A DNA stretch of 64,000 nt from Henningerozyma blattae CBS 6284 (GCF_000315915.1 NC_020193.1:434001-498000); one strand, 5' to 3'; shown: positions 34,177 through 45,429, counted from the first letter of the stretch. Made by a program: numbers and translations. Notes: a model not told the origin generated them from the letters alone.

Positions 34177-34707
34177 TAAATCGATGCGAAAAAAAAAAAA
34201 AAAAAAAAAAAATAAAATAATAATAATAATAAATAAATTAAATTTTGCCAAGCAAAGAAAGAATGTCAACAAATGAGATCAACAAATGAAGTAAATAAGT
34301 GCGAATAGCAGGTGCAAATTACAAGTGCGAACAAATGCGAACAACAAAAAGCGAAAATTAAACATCCGTTTTGAGATCACTGCCGAAAAAATACTAGGAG
34401 AGATGCGAAAAGTAAGGTATACGAAAATATTTTCTGTTGGAATATATATGCAATAAAATGCGTAAATGTTTACTAAAATATTTGGATATGTAAAGGCAAG
34501 CCAATAAAATAGGAAACCTGTTATACATGTACGTAAGCATAGATGTGCTCATATAGGTAAGTATGTAAATGAGAATATATTAATAATTATTAGGTAAAGA
34601 AAAAACAAACAAAAAAACAAATAACGCGAAAAAGAAAAAAAATAAATAAATAATAATAATGCGCAACCATGACATTGATGCAATTTGAGAATATAATTTT
34701 GTCATGA
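34177..34707. other. Convergent intergenic region, zinc-finger gene / DBF4
   Basis: About 530 bases, AT-rich with a long A-run near 34190-34211 and no gene. It contains both 3' ends. Confidence 0.6.
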
Positions 34708-35994
34708 TTAGAAAGGGTATTGTAAAGTCTCAATCAGGTTATCAATCAATTCAAACGAATCGCTAGATTCTAACACTTGTATATGCTTCAAATGCTCATC
34801 AGATGTCTTGTGTAAAGTATAGTTTTTAAACTCCGACTTGCAAATTTCACAATAGCCTGAATGGAAATTAGTGTTTGAAATACGCTTCCTCTTTGGGAGA
34901 TACAGATGATTTAACTCTATAACTTTATAGTTTTGGGAATTAGGAATTAAGTCAATTGATTGTATAGTTTGATCATTGTCATTTTCTAATTGAGGATGTA
35001 ATGAATTAAAGATAACTTTAGAATTTAATGAGCCGAAATTATAATGGCTTATGAATGGGAAGTGGGAAGAATGATTTACATTCTTGAATGGATAATATCT
35101 TTGCCTAAGATATAATGCAAATTTCGAAAGATTTGAATGTTTAGAATAAATTTTTTCAAAATTTAATTCCTTTTTAATATGTTTAAATGGGCATGAGCCA
35201 TTTGAATTATTTTCATAAAATATTTGATGTAGATCATCTAATTTATCTTTAATAACAATGGGTAAATATTTATGGTTTTCAAAATATAGATGAATGTAAG
35301 GTGATTGTAAAGGGATCAACGGTGGGATTGACCTTTGCCGTATTGTAGGAGGTTGTACTAATGGTACAGTGGGCTGTGTATAAGCGTACCCCAAATTATT
35401 CAAAAAATTTTTGGTCTTTGAGATTGACCAAAATTTAGTCTTTGATGGTTGTGATTTCACAATTTCATCTGAAATCGGGTTTACATGAATGACAATGTCT
35501 AGCAAGTCATCAGATTGACTTCTTAAATCCGTACGAGTAATAATAGTTGTATATAAATATTTTTTGAAGGTTTTCAAGATCCAACTGATCAAATGAAACA
35601 TTTGCGGATCCCTTCTATTATCTTTTGAATACAACAACAGAATGTTTAGATTGTTATTAATGAAGTAATCATTCCAAGTGCTTCTCCATTTTGCCAATTT
35701 CCTAATATGGTTTCCTTTGCTGTTGTTACGATTATTATTTTTATTATTTCTGTTATTATTATTATTATCATTCTGCTTCTTCACTTCTGCTTCTTCCTCC
35801 ACAACGTTATTGCTTTGATCCGGGGTACCATGGGAAACCTCATCCACATTCTTGCCTATAAGTTTATTATTACTTTTGTTTTTTGAAATATTTTGATGTT
35901 TATTATTGTCATTACTATTTCCATCCTTATTATTGATCTTTCTCTTTTGTTTACGATCGTTTATTGCTTGAATAGGCAAATGACTTTTCAACAT
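34708..35994 (-). CDS. DBF4: Dbf4-like regulatory subunit of Cdc7 kinase
   Basis: A 428-residue protein with the three Dbf4 landmarks. Motif N (BRCT-like) is around residues 110-170 (WRSTWNDYFI...LLYSKD). Motif M is the proline-rich part with PPLIPLQSPYIHLYFENHKY (about 235-265). Motif C is a C-terminal CCHH finger in GYCEICKSEF with HKTSDEHLKHI. Dbf4 activates Cdc7 at replication origins. S. cerevisiae Dbf4 has 704 residues, so this copy is short, mainly from reduced spacers and C-terminal region. The basic Asn-rich N-terminus shows no clear RxxL destruction box. The frame is open 11 codons further upstream but from TTG; the ATG at 35992-35994 is used. Confidence 0.9.
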   Translation of the reverse strand: MLKSHLPIQAINDRKQKRKINNKDGNSNDNNKHQNISKNKSNNKLIGKNVDEVSHGTPDQSNNVVEEEAEVKKQNDNNNNNRNNKNNNRNNSKGNHIRKLAKWRSTWNDYFINNNLNILLLYSKDNRRDPQMFHLISWILKTFKKYLYTTIITRTDLRSQSDDLLDIVIHVNPISDEIVKSQPSKTKFWSISKTKNFLNNLGYAYTQPTVPLVQPPTIRQRSIPPLIPLQSPYIHLYFENHKYLPIVIKDKLDDLHQIFYENNSNGSCPFKHIKKELNFEKIYSKHSNLSKFALYLRQRYYPFKNVNHSSHFPFISHYNFGSLNSKVIFNSLHPQLENDNDQTIQSIDLIPNSQNYKVIELNHLYLPKRKRISNTNFHSGYCEICKSEFKNYTLHKTSDEHLKHIQVLESSDSFELIDNLIETLQYPF

Positions 35995-37837
35995 GACTAT
36001 TGGAAATAGAAAAATAATAAATAGCAAATAAAACTAAAAAACAATAAAAAAGAAAGAAAATTGCAAATGCTCTATACAGAGTAAAAAAGAAATAATATAA
36101 TTAATATCAAAAATAGACTATTCGGGTATTATTATTGTTAGGAGTATGTTCTATTTTCATTAGAAATTTGTATACCGTTTGTTTTACCAAATTCCTAAAG
36201 TGCACACGGAGAGAATATATTCCAATATTTTAATACCGCCGTAACCGATAAGGGAGGTAATGATGAATATCAGCTTCTTTCAAAAAAGACGGTAACTGGA
36301 TCAGTTCAAGACAGATCAGGGTTAGATGCGTTTCTTTATGTCACCCTTAAAAGAGTAATATCCACAACAAAACAAACCGTACTGAAAATTTTTTCACAGA
36401 TCAAACTAGATCTCTTTCACTTGCTTTTACTCTCTTCCACTCTTCAATTTCTCCCTCTGTCTCAGTGTCCCAGTCTCTGTTTCTATTTTTTCTCTATAGG
36501 TAACATCACATGGTAAAAGCACCAACAAAACTGTAATAACAATACTAGCATCGTCAATAAGCTTGTCCATGCATTACCCAAACAAGAGTTAATTCCTGGT
36601 CTCCACAACGATTCTGTGGAAACTCTTTCCCACATATTTTGCTTACCTGTCACTCAAATTTTCCACTGAATGGTAAAAATTAAAAATCAAATTCCTGAAT
36701 CCCACGCTAAGATAATAATTTTGTCACTTCTAATTTTAATGCATCCGTAATCTGCGAACCGCATTCGGGTCTTAACAACCAGACCTACATTTTCAGGAAA
36801 TAGCCCCCACATCATATCACACGGCACGTGGAAGGCTCCCCTTTGGGCGGTCAACATTTACGCAAAGACGAGCACGCAGAACAGTCTGATTCGGCAAAGG
36901 CATAAACACCGGGAATACACACTGCCAGATCGGGAAGTGCTGGATCAGCGAAAATCTGAGGTATTGCCGCTTTGGGATGGCACACGGAAAGGGACCCTCG
37001 GGTACGTGCGCGAAAATTTGGTGGCCTTTCCGATTCGAGATGTCCCAAAACGGAGTGCAAGCCCAAAAATAAATATGCTGGCGTGGAAATTATCAAAGGC
37101 CTACCTATTCTTGCGGCAGAAATTCAGACGCTGGCAAATGCTGGAGCAATATTGGTTAAAATTAAGATGCGAAATAGAGGCAAACTTGAATTGATATTAC
37201 ATGGCAATTGATTTGAAAGTTTCAAAAAAAAAGTCGATCATTTTGGATAAATATTTGGTGATCCAGCATTACCTTTTTCGGGTAATGGAACAATGCTATT
37301 TGGAAGAGGCGGGTAGCGTTGCCTGCCTTGTTTTATGGTCGTGCTACGTAGTTGACAGTGTTTACCATATCGACAGTTCAATTAATCTCGAATTGACAGC
37401 CTACTAATTGTCACTACCGAGTCTGCCCAGCGACATTTTCCATAAGCAAAACCAGTAAACACTCGAAGAGAATATTCTTTCCTATCTTGTTCTGTTCCGA
37501 ATGCTCTGAAATTCTATTTGAAAAAAAAATTCGGTTCTGTTCTAGTTTAGACTAGTAAAACACGTACAAAACATATCATGACCCCACCAGCCACCCGAGT
37601 TTCCCTGTCTCTTGGTAAAAATACATATATAAGCAACATCTGAATATTGCAATTATTGCACTTTTATTTTCGATTTATTTCTTAGTCATTGTCAAGATCA
37701 AGACAGTATAACAAACAACTTGGATATTCGCAGTTAACTACTATTTCTCCACGAACACTAGTATTTCAAGACTATCTCCATTAACATATTTCAGTTGACT
37801 TTTTTATCCATTTTTCCATAAACCTACATATTCAAAA
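35995..37837. other. 1.8-kb divergent intergenic region, DBF4 / ECM33, includes GC island F
   Basis: No gene. It includes island F (36780-37130). The ECM33 side has a TATATAAG element at 37626-37633, about 210 bases before the ECM33 ATG, as expected for a highly expressed cell-wall gene. Confidence 0.65.
36780..37130. other. GC-rich island F
   Basis: 34 of the 60 bases at 36961-37020 are G or C. It shares the 11-mer AAAATTTGGTG (37013-37023) with island B. No gene recognised. Confidence 0.5.
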
Positions 37838-39685
37838 ATGCAATACAAATCTGCTTTATCCGCTGCCGCTGTCATGGCTGCCACCACTCTAGCTGGTATG
37901 TAACTACAACAATCCTATCTTTTTTTTACAATCAAATTACGATGGTTATGTAATTATTATTGAACACGTCTTCGAATATCAATTAGAGAATAATGAAAAT
38001 ATAAAAAAGAGACACTTTATGGTTATCAAATAGTAATTCTTCTATTTCGTATATTACCGGGGTTTTTCTTTATTTCTATTTTCTATTTTCTATTTTAGAA
38101 TTTCAAAGTGTTTTGGGACAAATCTGTTTTGTGAAGCTATTTTTAGCATTCGATAAATTTTCAAAGGCAATCTTTTTTTCTCTACCGAGACTGATCTCTC
38201 TTCCGAATTAGAACGCGACGCGGTAACCCAATTCGGAAGGTGAGAAAAAACGGCATTTCTTTGTTTTAGATTTCCTGAAATGATATTCAATTAAATTAAC
38301 TAATAATTTTCAAACTATCAATATTTTGATTTTAATTATTAAAAACATTTTTTACTAACAATTGTATCATAATAATACCTTATTGTATTATAACCTCCCA
38401 CATTTGCCTTTTCATTACAGCCAACTCCACTTCTGTTGACACTGATGTTCCATCTTCCTGTTCTTTAGATTCTAAAGCCACTGCCACTGCTCAAACTGAT
38501 TTAGATAAATTACAAGGTTGTAAAACCGTTGTTGGTGATTTGACTATCTCCGGTTCTTTAGGCTCTGCTGCTTTAGCTAACGTCCAAAACATTGTCGGTT
38601 CTTTAACCTTAACCAATGCCACCTCTTTGAGTTCTTTCTCTGCCGACTCTTTGAAGACCATCTCCAAGTCTTTGGTCATGCAAGACTTAACCATCTTGAC
38701 CACTGCTTCTTTCGGTTCTTTGGAATCCGTTGACTCCATTCAAATGATCACTTTACCAGCTATCACCACTTTCAACTCTAACTTAAAGACTGCCAATAAC
38801 ATTTACATTTCCGATACTGCTTTGGAATCTGTTGACGGTTTCTCTAACTTACAATCTGCTGCTACTTTCAACATCAACAACAACAAATATTTATCCAAGA
38901 TAGATTCTTCAATTGAAACTATTTCTGATTCTCTACAATTCGATTCTAACGGTGACGAAGCTTCTGTTAAATTCGATAACTTAATCTGGGCTAATAACAT
39001 TACTTTAAGAGATGTTGCTAACGCTTCTTTCGCTAAATTACAAGCTGTTAACGCCTCTCTAGGTTTTATTAACACTTCCTTAGATAACATCGATTTACAC
39101 TTATTAACCAAGGTTGGTCAAACCTTAACCATTGTTTCTAACGATGAATTAACTGACATTGACTGTTCTAACTTAACTGCTGTTGGTGGTGGTTTCATTG
39201 TTGCCAACAACACTAACTTACAAAACATTGACGGTTTCTCTAAATTAGCCACTGTTGGTGGTGCTATCGATGTTGAAGGTAACTTCACCTCCTTAGATTT
39301 AGATTCTTTGAAATCTGTTAAAGGTTCTGCTTTCGTTAAGACTAGCTCCGGTAACTACTCATGTTCCGCTTTAAATAAATTACAAAAGAAGGGTTCCATC
39401 CAAGGTGACAAATATGTCTGTAAGAACGGTGCTATTTCCTCTTCTTCCAAGAAATCCTCTTCTTCCTCTTCTAAGAAATCTTCTTCTGGTGCTTCTTCTT
39501 CTTCTGCTTCTAAACAAGATAAGCAAGCTTCCTCCGATTCTTCCTCTTCTTCCGCCTCCTCTACCGAAGATTCTTCCTCTTCCTCTGCTTCTAACTCATC
39601 CTCTCACAACGCTGCTGCCGCTCAATTTAAGCAAGGTTCTACTTTCATTGGTGCTTTAGCTGCCGTTGCTGTTGCTTTAATTTAA
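37838..39685 (+). CDS. ECM33: Ecm33/Pst1-type GPI-anchored cell-wall protein, spliced
   Basis: Exon 1 is 37838-37895 and exon 2 is 38421-39685, joined to give 440 residues. The 525-base intron begins GTATGT, has TACTAAC at 38353-38359 and ends TTACAG. It interrupts the signal peptide at the same place as the intron of S. cerevisiae ECM33. The signal peptide is MQYKSALSAAAVMAATTLA. The body is an Ecm33-type leucine-rich (receptor L domain) fold with many Asn glycosylation sites (for example NITLRDVANASF). A Ser/Lys-rich stalk leads to a hydrophobic GPI-attachment end. Codon bias is high. Ecm33 supports cell-wall integrity and mannoprotein organisation. ECM33 (YBR078W) and PST1 (YDR055W) are ohnologs; the intron favours ECM33. 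A hairpin lies inside the intron. Confidence 0.95.
38200..38239. other. Perfect 10-bp hairpin inside the ECM33 intron
   Basis: Arms CTTCCGAATT (38200-38209) and AATTCGGAAG (38230-38239) enclose a 20-base GC-rich loop. With one bulged base the stem can extend by a few pairs (TCTC with GAGA). It could shorten the distance between 5' splice site and branch site, or be part of an intronic RNA. Confidence 0.7.
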
Positions 39686-40393
39686 ATTTAATTTGAAATT
39701 TATTAAAAATACACAAAGAAAAAACAAAACCACACCGAAATTATTAATTTCCTGTCTTTTATTGAATTTTATTATTAAATCCCATAGCATAGCATTTTCA
39801 TCATTCATTTTAATTTGACTTAATCTAATCTCTTTTATATCATATTTTATTTTTGGGAAGGTAACAACTTTATCTTTATACAATTCCATCAATTTTTCGA
39901 AGCAAACCGCCCAGTTAACGTAAGCAATCCCCCTCACGCATCAATCAATTTAATTTGATGATGAACGTTTTTTATTTTATTTCATTCCGTTTTTGTAAAT
40001 TATATTATTACTACTTTAGATTTTATTACTGATTTAAAAAAATTATCAAAAAAAAAATTTAACAGACACAATTGAAGCAATTATATTTTAAGAATTAAAA
40101 GAAATTAAAATGTTTTAATACGATCAAGTACAGGAACAACGAGAAAAGCCTAGAACTCAGTCTTCTGGTAGTTTACCTTTATTTTATCCATAGCTTTTAT
40201 TTTTATTCTAATTTATTATTTCATTAGCTAGTTAAATTTAATTATGTTAATTTAAAACAATATTATGTTCTTTTTTAAAGTAATTCGCCCCTAAGTTTGT
40301 ACTTTTTATTTATTTATATATTTTTGTTCTTACATATTTACTATTATAATCTTTTATCAACTAATTAAAATAAAAATACAAATTAAATGGGGA
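39686..40393. other. Convergent intergenic region, ECM33 / SEC18
   Basis: About 700 very AT-rich bases with both 3' ends. No gene or GC island. Confidence 0.6.
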
Positions 40394-43042
40394 TTATGAA
40401 TTAGCCATTAAATCTATTAACTCACTTTCAGGATCTTCGTCATGTATTGCTGTTTCAATATTTGTTAGTATCTTTTTTATGCCACAATTTAATTGTTGAT
40501 GAGGCATTATGGTTACTAATTCATTAATAATTTCCACTCTTTTTTCATCATTCAAGAAATTAGTTAAAGCCATGATATTATTAAATTCATCAAAGGATTT
40601 AACATTTGGAACACTAATTTCATTATCAAAACAATTCAAAAGATCCATTTCTTTTAAAACAGTATATTTGGAAGTTGTTGTAATAATTAATAACTTGTTA
40701 TTAATTTCATTACTATTATTACCATGCATAATTGGTTTTTTCTTTAATAATACTTTAAACATTTGTAAAAGATTATTTGAAAATCTGGGGCCTATTGGTA
40801 CCCAATCTACCATAGTTTCGATAGAATCAACAATAATAATGCTTAAAGGTGATTTATAAGAGTCTCTAAAGATATTATCAATATATTGAATTTTACTATT
40901 TTCACCCATTCCAATTAATTCATTAGAAGATATCAATCGAACAAATGGAAATTTAGAATTCATGGCTATTCTTGCAGCCATGGCAGTTTTACCTGACCCG
41001 GATGGACCATGTAATAATATAGAAATTAGTCTTGTCTTTGAGCTTTCACGAATTTGTCTAACATAACGATCACCATTTTTAATGATATAACCAATATTTT
41101 CTGAAAAATTCAATATACCACCATCACAGCATTGATTTAATTCCTCTTCATTAATACCAAAAGCAGGCTTAACTTCAGTTAATGCGTTCAAGAAATCGGA
41201 TCTACCAACTTTAAATTTAGAAATTTCCTTGTTTAAATTATTATTATTTATCTTTGCACCCTTACCGATTTTTATTGTTTTATTAATGGCAAATGAACTT
41301 GCACTTTTAACAAGACCTTCAATTTCAGCACCAGAAAAATTATTTGTTAATTCAGATAATTCTCTAAAATTAACATCTTTTTCCATTAAATTGTTTTCTC
41401 TCATTTTTTTAGTTTGAATTTCAAAAATTTCTACTCTACCATTTACATCAGGTAAATGAATTTCCACTTGAACTTCAAATCTACCGGGTCTTAAAAGTGC
41501 ACCATCGATTAAATCTTTACGATTTGTCATACCAATGACTAAAATATTATTCAATTGATCAACACCATCCATTTTAGCTAGTAATTGATTTACCACATTA
41601 TCACCAACACCAGTTCCATCACCTCTTGAGCCTCTTTGTTTAAAGATGGAATCTAATTCATCGAAAATAATAATATGTAAGGAAGAATTATCACCTTTAG
41701 CCCTATATTCTTCTTCGGCGTCTTTAAATAAATTTCTAATATTCTCTTCTGATGATCCAACATATTTACTTAAAATTTCAGGACCATTAACAATCTTGGG
41801 TTCTTTAGCATTTAGCATAGTACCAATTTTACGAGCAATTAAAGTCTTACCAGTCCCTGGTGGGCCATAAAGCAAAAGACCTTTTACATGCTTAATACCT
41901 AATTTTTCAATAATTTCTTGGGGAAAAATTCTTGAAGCAAAAGCTCTTCTAAAGATCTTTGTGAATTCTTTATCTAACCCACCAACCCCTAAATCTTCAA
42001 ATTTAAAGTCTGGCCTTAAAATCGCATCTTGCTTACCTGATCGTGGTGATGAAGGATGCTGAGACTGATGTGGCTGTTGATGTAACAGACTACTAGGAGA
42101 ATGTTTGGAGTTATTGGAAGTAATACTACTAAAACTATTACTGTGATGATGGTTTAAAATATGAGTGTAATTCGATCCACCTGAATTATTATTTTGAGTT
42201 GGTGTCGTTGGCGTTTTAAAGACAGAAGAAATAGAATTTGATCTTTTCAAATTTACCAATCCATCCCTACCTTGAATGAAATTTATTTCTGATTGGTTTG
42301 TCAGTATTCCTTTTGTTTGAATACTTCTGGAAATTGGTTGAATAATTTCAACATCAGAAATATCAATGGGCTGAATACTTTCGATTTTTAAATCAAAAAT
42401 GAAATTGTTAAAATCAAATATTAAATACTGTGTTGGCTGTAGGATTTGGGAGTGAAATAATTTTTTAAAATGGTAAGATAATTCTTCTGGGTCAAATTCT
42501 TGTGGAACAGCTTTTGATTTAGTTCTAAAATTAATATCGATATTAATCAACCCAATATAGTTCTGCTTATTTGTATATTTCAACATATCAAATATTTTGC
42601 ATTCTATTGGTTGATTCAAATTCCATTTCCCCCAAGTTCTTTGATTACCATTAAAACCAATTGATCCTGGTGGTACTTCATTTGTGGTCTTTGTAGTAAA
42701 GACATAGGTATTGTCGATAATAATATAGACATTATCAGGGAAATCTATATTATTGACTGTAACTACGTTTGTTAACGCATAATTGTTATTTGGACAATTG
42801 ATTACTTGCAAATATCTAGCTTTGGAATCAATTCTAGATATGAAAGAGTTTGAAGAATCATCAGAAGTGTTTGAAGTATTCAAATTCAAGAACGAATTGT
42901 TACGAGAATGAGGATTGCTATGGTTATTATGGCTATTTTGTGTAGAATTATTAGAAGGATGTGATTGTGAAGGAGATGTCAAGTGAGATGATATAGACAT
43001 CCTATGCAGATGCGGTATTTTCAATTTATCCAATTTATCCAT
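40394..43042 (-). CDS. SEC18: Sec18 (NSF), AAA+ ATPase for SNARE disassembly
   Basis: An 882-residue hexameric AAA+ ATPase that separates SNARE complexes with Sec17 after membrane fusion. The N domain runs from about residue 75 to 255. D1 has Walker A LLYGPPGTGKTLIARKIG, Walker B IIIFDELDSIF and the SRH segment TNRKDLIDGALLRPGRFE. D2 has LLHGPSGSGKTAMAARIA and a Walker B with DSIET, typical for NSF D2. S. cerevisiae Sec18 is 758 residues. The extra length lies in a Ser/Asn/His-rich N-terminal stretch (about 70 residues) and a Ser/His/Gln-rich insert between N and D1 (about residues 270-340). The frame opens two codons earlier with TTG; the ATG at 43040-43042 is used. SPT7 is close by, as in S. 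cerevisiae. Confidence 0.97.
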   Translation of the reverse strand: MDKLDKLKIPHLHRMSISSHLTSPSQSHPSNNSTQNSHNNHSNPHSRNNSFLNLNTSNTSDDSSNSFISRIDSKARYLQVINCPNNNYALTNVVTVNNIDFPDNVYIIIDNTYVFTTKTTNEVPPGSIGFNGNQRTWGKWNLNQPIECKIFDMLKYTNKQNYIGLINIDINFRTKSKAVPQEFDPEELSYHFKKLFHSQILQPTQYLIFDFNNFIFDLKIESIQPIDISDVEIIQPISRSIQTKGILTNQSEINFIQGRDGLVNLKRSNSISSVFKTPTTPTQNNNSGGSNYTHILNHHHSNSFSSITSNNSKHSPSSLLHQQPHQSQHPSSPRSGKQDAILRPDFKFEDLGVGGLDKEFTKIFRRAFASRIFPQEIIEKLGIKHVKGLLLYGPPGTGKTLIARKIGTMLNAKEPKIVNGPEILSKYVGSSEENIRNLFKDAEEEYRAKGDNSSLHIIIFDELDSIFKQRGSRGDGTGVGDNVVNQLLAKMDGVDQLNNILVIGMTNRKDLIDGALLRPGRFEVQVEIHLPDVNGRVEIFEIQTKKMRENNLMEKDVNFRELSELTNNFSGAEIEGLVKSASSFAINKTIKIGKGAKINNNNLNKEISKFKVGRSDFLNALTEVKPAFGINEEELNQCCDGGILNFSENIGYIIKNGDRYVRQIRESSKTRLISILLHGPSGSGKTAMAARIAMNSKFPFVRLISSNELIGMGENSKIQYIDNIFRDSYKSPLSIIIVDSIETMVDWVPIGPRFSNNLLQMFKVLLKKKPIMHGNNSNEINNKLLIITTTSKYTVLKEMDLLNCFDNEISVPNVKSFDEFNNIMALTNFLNDEKRVEIINELVTIMPHQQLNCGIKKILTNIETAIHDEDPESELIDLMANS

Positions 43043-43947
43043 TATCAATACAATAAAAGAAGAAGTTGAATTTGGAGAATCTCGGAGTTTATTTTTTCCA
43101 GAGCAATAAGATGGTTTGTATTTTAGTTTTTCCGATCAGCGGCTGTTTCGAATTGTGTGCTTTTATTTTAATCTTAATTTTTTTTTTTCACTCAGCAATA
43201 TGAAGAGAGATTAAGGGATATTGAAAAAAGTTACAGATGCAATCTCAACATAAACCAAAATCTGATGAGAGATATGTAACTTTTCAAGCAGAAAGAATTG
43301 TAAATGAAAAGAGATCTATTGAGAGCCGAATGCTTACAAATATATAAATATCAACGTTAGCTTCTACAGTAAAACTAGTATCAATATCTGTATCGATCGG
43401 TATAAATATAAGTGGAAGCTATATATCTCAAGCAGTACATGATCTCCTCCCACGGAGATCCAGCCCTGGCAACTAAGATCACTGTTCGGAGTCAGCCTAA
43501 AGCAGGGGTAATAGAACAACCCGAAAGCAGGAGGTGGTAGCGTAAATTAGACCTCCACAGCATTGCCTAGATGACTATTAATAACTCCGTGGTTAATTCC
43601 AGGGAATTGTCACCGAAGTCATGACTTCACAGATTTTGGACGTCTACAGCAACGGTGACACGTCGAAGGGAACGTGCCGAGCACTAATAACCTTCGGGTG
43701 GTAGACATCCCTAAAACAGTCCGAGCAGAGTCAGGAGAAGTCGAAGTCATCTGATAAGATTCGTCCACCATGACAGGAAGAAGCATGGTTATAAGGCCCG
43801 CCTGTGTCGAATATAGTAGGCGCCAGGGCTAACCAAGGTTTCCGAATAGTGCAAAGACATATAGAGGTCCAGTATTTATGTAATTTATGTAATGTAATGT
43901 ATGTATATATGTCTGTAGTATCACGTGCAAATGATGTTTGAGATGGA
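43043..43947. other. Intergenic region, SEC18 promoter to EMC10 3' end, includes island G
   Basis: About 900 bases. The part near SEC18 and the part after 43870 are AT-rich; between them lies the hairpin-rich island G. No ORF longer than about 60 codons. Confidence 0.65.
43440..43866. ncRNA. Island G, candidate structured RNA (unidentified)
   Basis: About 430 bases at roughly 50% G+C (30 of 60 at 43681-43740) with fairly sharp borders to AT-rich DNA. It holds many short perfect stems: 43441-43447 with 43454-43460; 43530-43535 with 43551-43556; 43768-43772 with 43784-43788; 43796-43803 with 43818-43829 (one bulge). A 14-base perfect palindrome GAAGTCATGACTTC spans 43615-43628. Such density looks like a folded RNA. 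I compared it from memory with yeast U1-U6, U3, SCR1, RPR1 and NME1 and could not match it. No Pol III A/B box pair or T-run terminator is clear. It may instead be a GC-rich promoter element of SEC18. Strand is unknown. Confidence 0.3.
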
Positions 43948-44688
43948 TTAATCCCTTTTCTTCTCAGCTTCCTTACGCTTGTTGCCTCTTGTGAGGGCAG
44001 AGTAAAAGTTGTATGCTAGAATACCAAACACCATGGTCCTCCAATTTTGTTCGAACCAGGACTTAGGAGCCTCTTCATCTTCGTCAGTCTCGGCAGTTTC
44101 AGCATCAGTTGTACCAAACTGAACACTAGCTTTATTGGCAGCTGCTTCACGTTTGTCCTTGTATGTTTTGGTTACCTTCTTCAAGGGAATAGCTGGTGCT
44201 TGTGGGCCAGCTCTTGGATATACAATTTTTGCTTGAATGTTTAGATTGCCGGCTGTAGCCTCTTCAGTTGGCTCTTCATTAGTTTCCTTCGTGCTGGCAT
44301 TCTCTTGATATTCGATTTTTTCCTCTTTAGAAAATGATAAGGAATTGATAATATCTTTATCAGCGTCGTACATTTCAATATTTAATTGGTATGGTACATC
44401 TTTCATTAATTTCATATATGAGAAGCATGGGATATTTTTATGATAATCAGAATTTCCATTAATAATTGCACTTATGCAAACTGGATTTTCAAAATTTTGT
44501 AAATTTAATTCCAAATTTTCTTCCACTGTCTTCAACAAGTTATCTTTTAAATCCACCTCAAATTTAATTAGTGGTAATTTAGCATTAACGTCAACATTGT
44601 CTAAATCATTAATAAATAATTCTAATTCAGCACCTAAAGCTAGCTTACTAGCAACTGCAGCTGTGTATAATAAAGTTTTGATTTGCAT
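43948..44688 (-). CDS. EMC10: Emc10-like subunit of the ER membrane protein complex
   Basis: A 246-residue protein with an N-terminal signal peptide (MQIKTLLYTAAVASKLALGA), a luminal beta-rich domain and one hydrophobic segment near the C-terminus (TMVFGILAYNFYSAL), then a short basic cytosolic end. This layout and the sequence fit yeast Emc10 (YDR056C). The EMC inserts tail-anchored and multipass membrane proteins; Emc10 is a luminal-facing accessory subunit. It is divergent from YOS9, as in S. cerevisiae (YDR056C, YDR057W). The middle (residues 130-145) is Glu/Thr-rich and variable. Confidence 0.88.
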   Translation of the reverse strand: MQIKTLLYTAAVASKLALGAELELFINDLDNVDVNAKLPLIKFEVDLKDNLLKTVEENLELNLQNFENPVCISAIINGNSDYHKNIPCFSYMKLMKDVPYQLNIEMYDADKDIINSLSFSKEEKIEYQENASTKETNEEPTEEATAGNLNIQAKIVYPRAGPQAPAIPLKKVTKTYKDKREAAANKASVQFGTTDAETAETDEDEEAPKSWFEQNWRTMVFGILAYNFYSALTRGNKRKEAEKKRD

Positions 44689-45429
44689 CTCTCTCAGGAA
44701 AAATATGGGATTACTCCTTTTTTATTCGAACAATCGAAGTCATTTTCTTCACAATTTCTAAATATGTTTGCAAGATTCTTCATATTTATGTTTTATCAAT
44801 TCCCTCATTTTCATAAATTTTCTACTCAATGGTTTTCCCCGTTCGATTCTTGAATGCGACATTGTAGAATTAGTAAGGATCAAAGCATTTCAATATTTAA
44901 CAGAGAAATTTTTTAAGATACTAGTAGGTTAAAAAATACTTTAAAGGAAAAAATGGTTACAAGAGTGCTATATCACGCATGAGGTAATTATATTCCATAT
45001 ATATATATATATATATCTATATATATCTTGGCATTCGTAAGAATGTAGAAAGTATTTGGAAATGTCCTTTTTTTAACTTCCGTAATAAATAAGGTAGCCG
45101 AAGAGAATTGATGAAATTGTTGAAATTTAATAATCCTATAAAGTTGTTAACATACAAGCTTTACTTAAGATATACATATTTGTATTCATTGAGGTTTTCA
45201 AAACTCAATTGTAATATTAATTAGATAATCTATTGATCTTTCCTATTCAGTTACCTGATATTTTTAAAGATTTTTTCCCTGAATTTTAAAAACAATTCCC
45301 TTTTTTTGACTGATAAAAGATAGAAGAAAGCTACTTCCATATGCCTTTTATAGATTTAACTCCATCATAAAAACTAAATAAACCAATCTTATCTTTTTCA
45401 TATTAAGTCCACCTATACTTAGCATAAGA
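44689..45429. other. Divergent promoter region, EMC10 / YOS9
   Basis: About 740 AT-rich bases with a TA run near 44997-45027. No gene and no GC island. A GTTCGATTC at 44841-44849 resembles a Pol III B box, but no tRNA fits. Confidence 0.6.

Noticed and set aside
43840..43927. TTTCCGAA and ATCACGTG about 80 bases apart, as in a point centromere (CDEIII and CDEI)
   Set aside because: The relative orientation is wrong, the rest of CDEIII does not match, and the order CDEI, AT-rich CDEII, CDEIII is not found. A similar ATCACGTG at 54530 has no CDEIII either.
44841..44849. GTTCGATTC resembling a Pol III B box
   Set aside because: The flanking bases do not form a T stem or an acceptor stem and there is no A box upstream.
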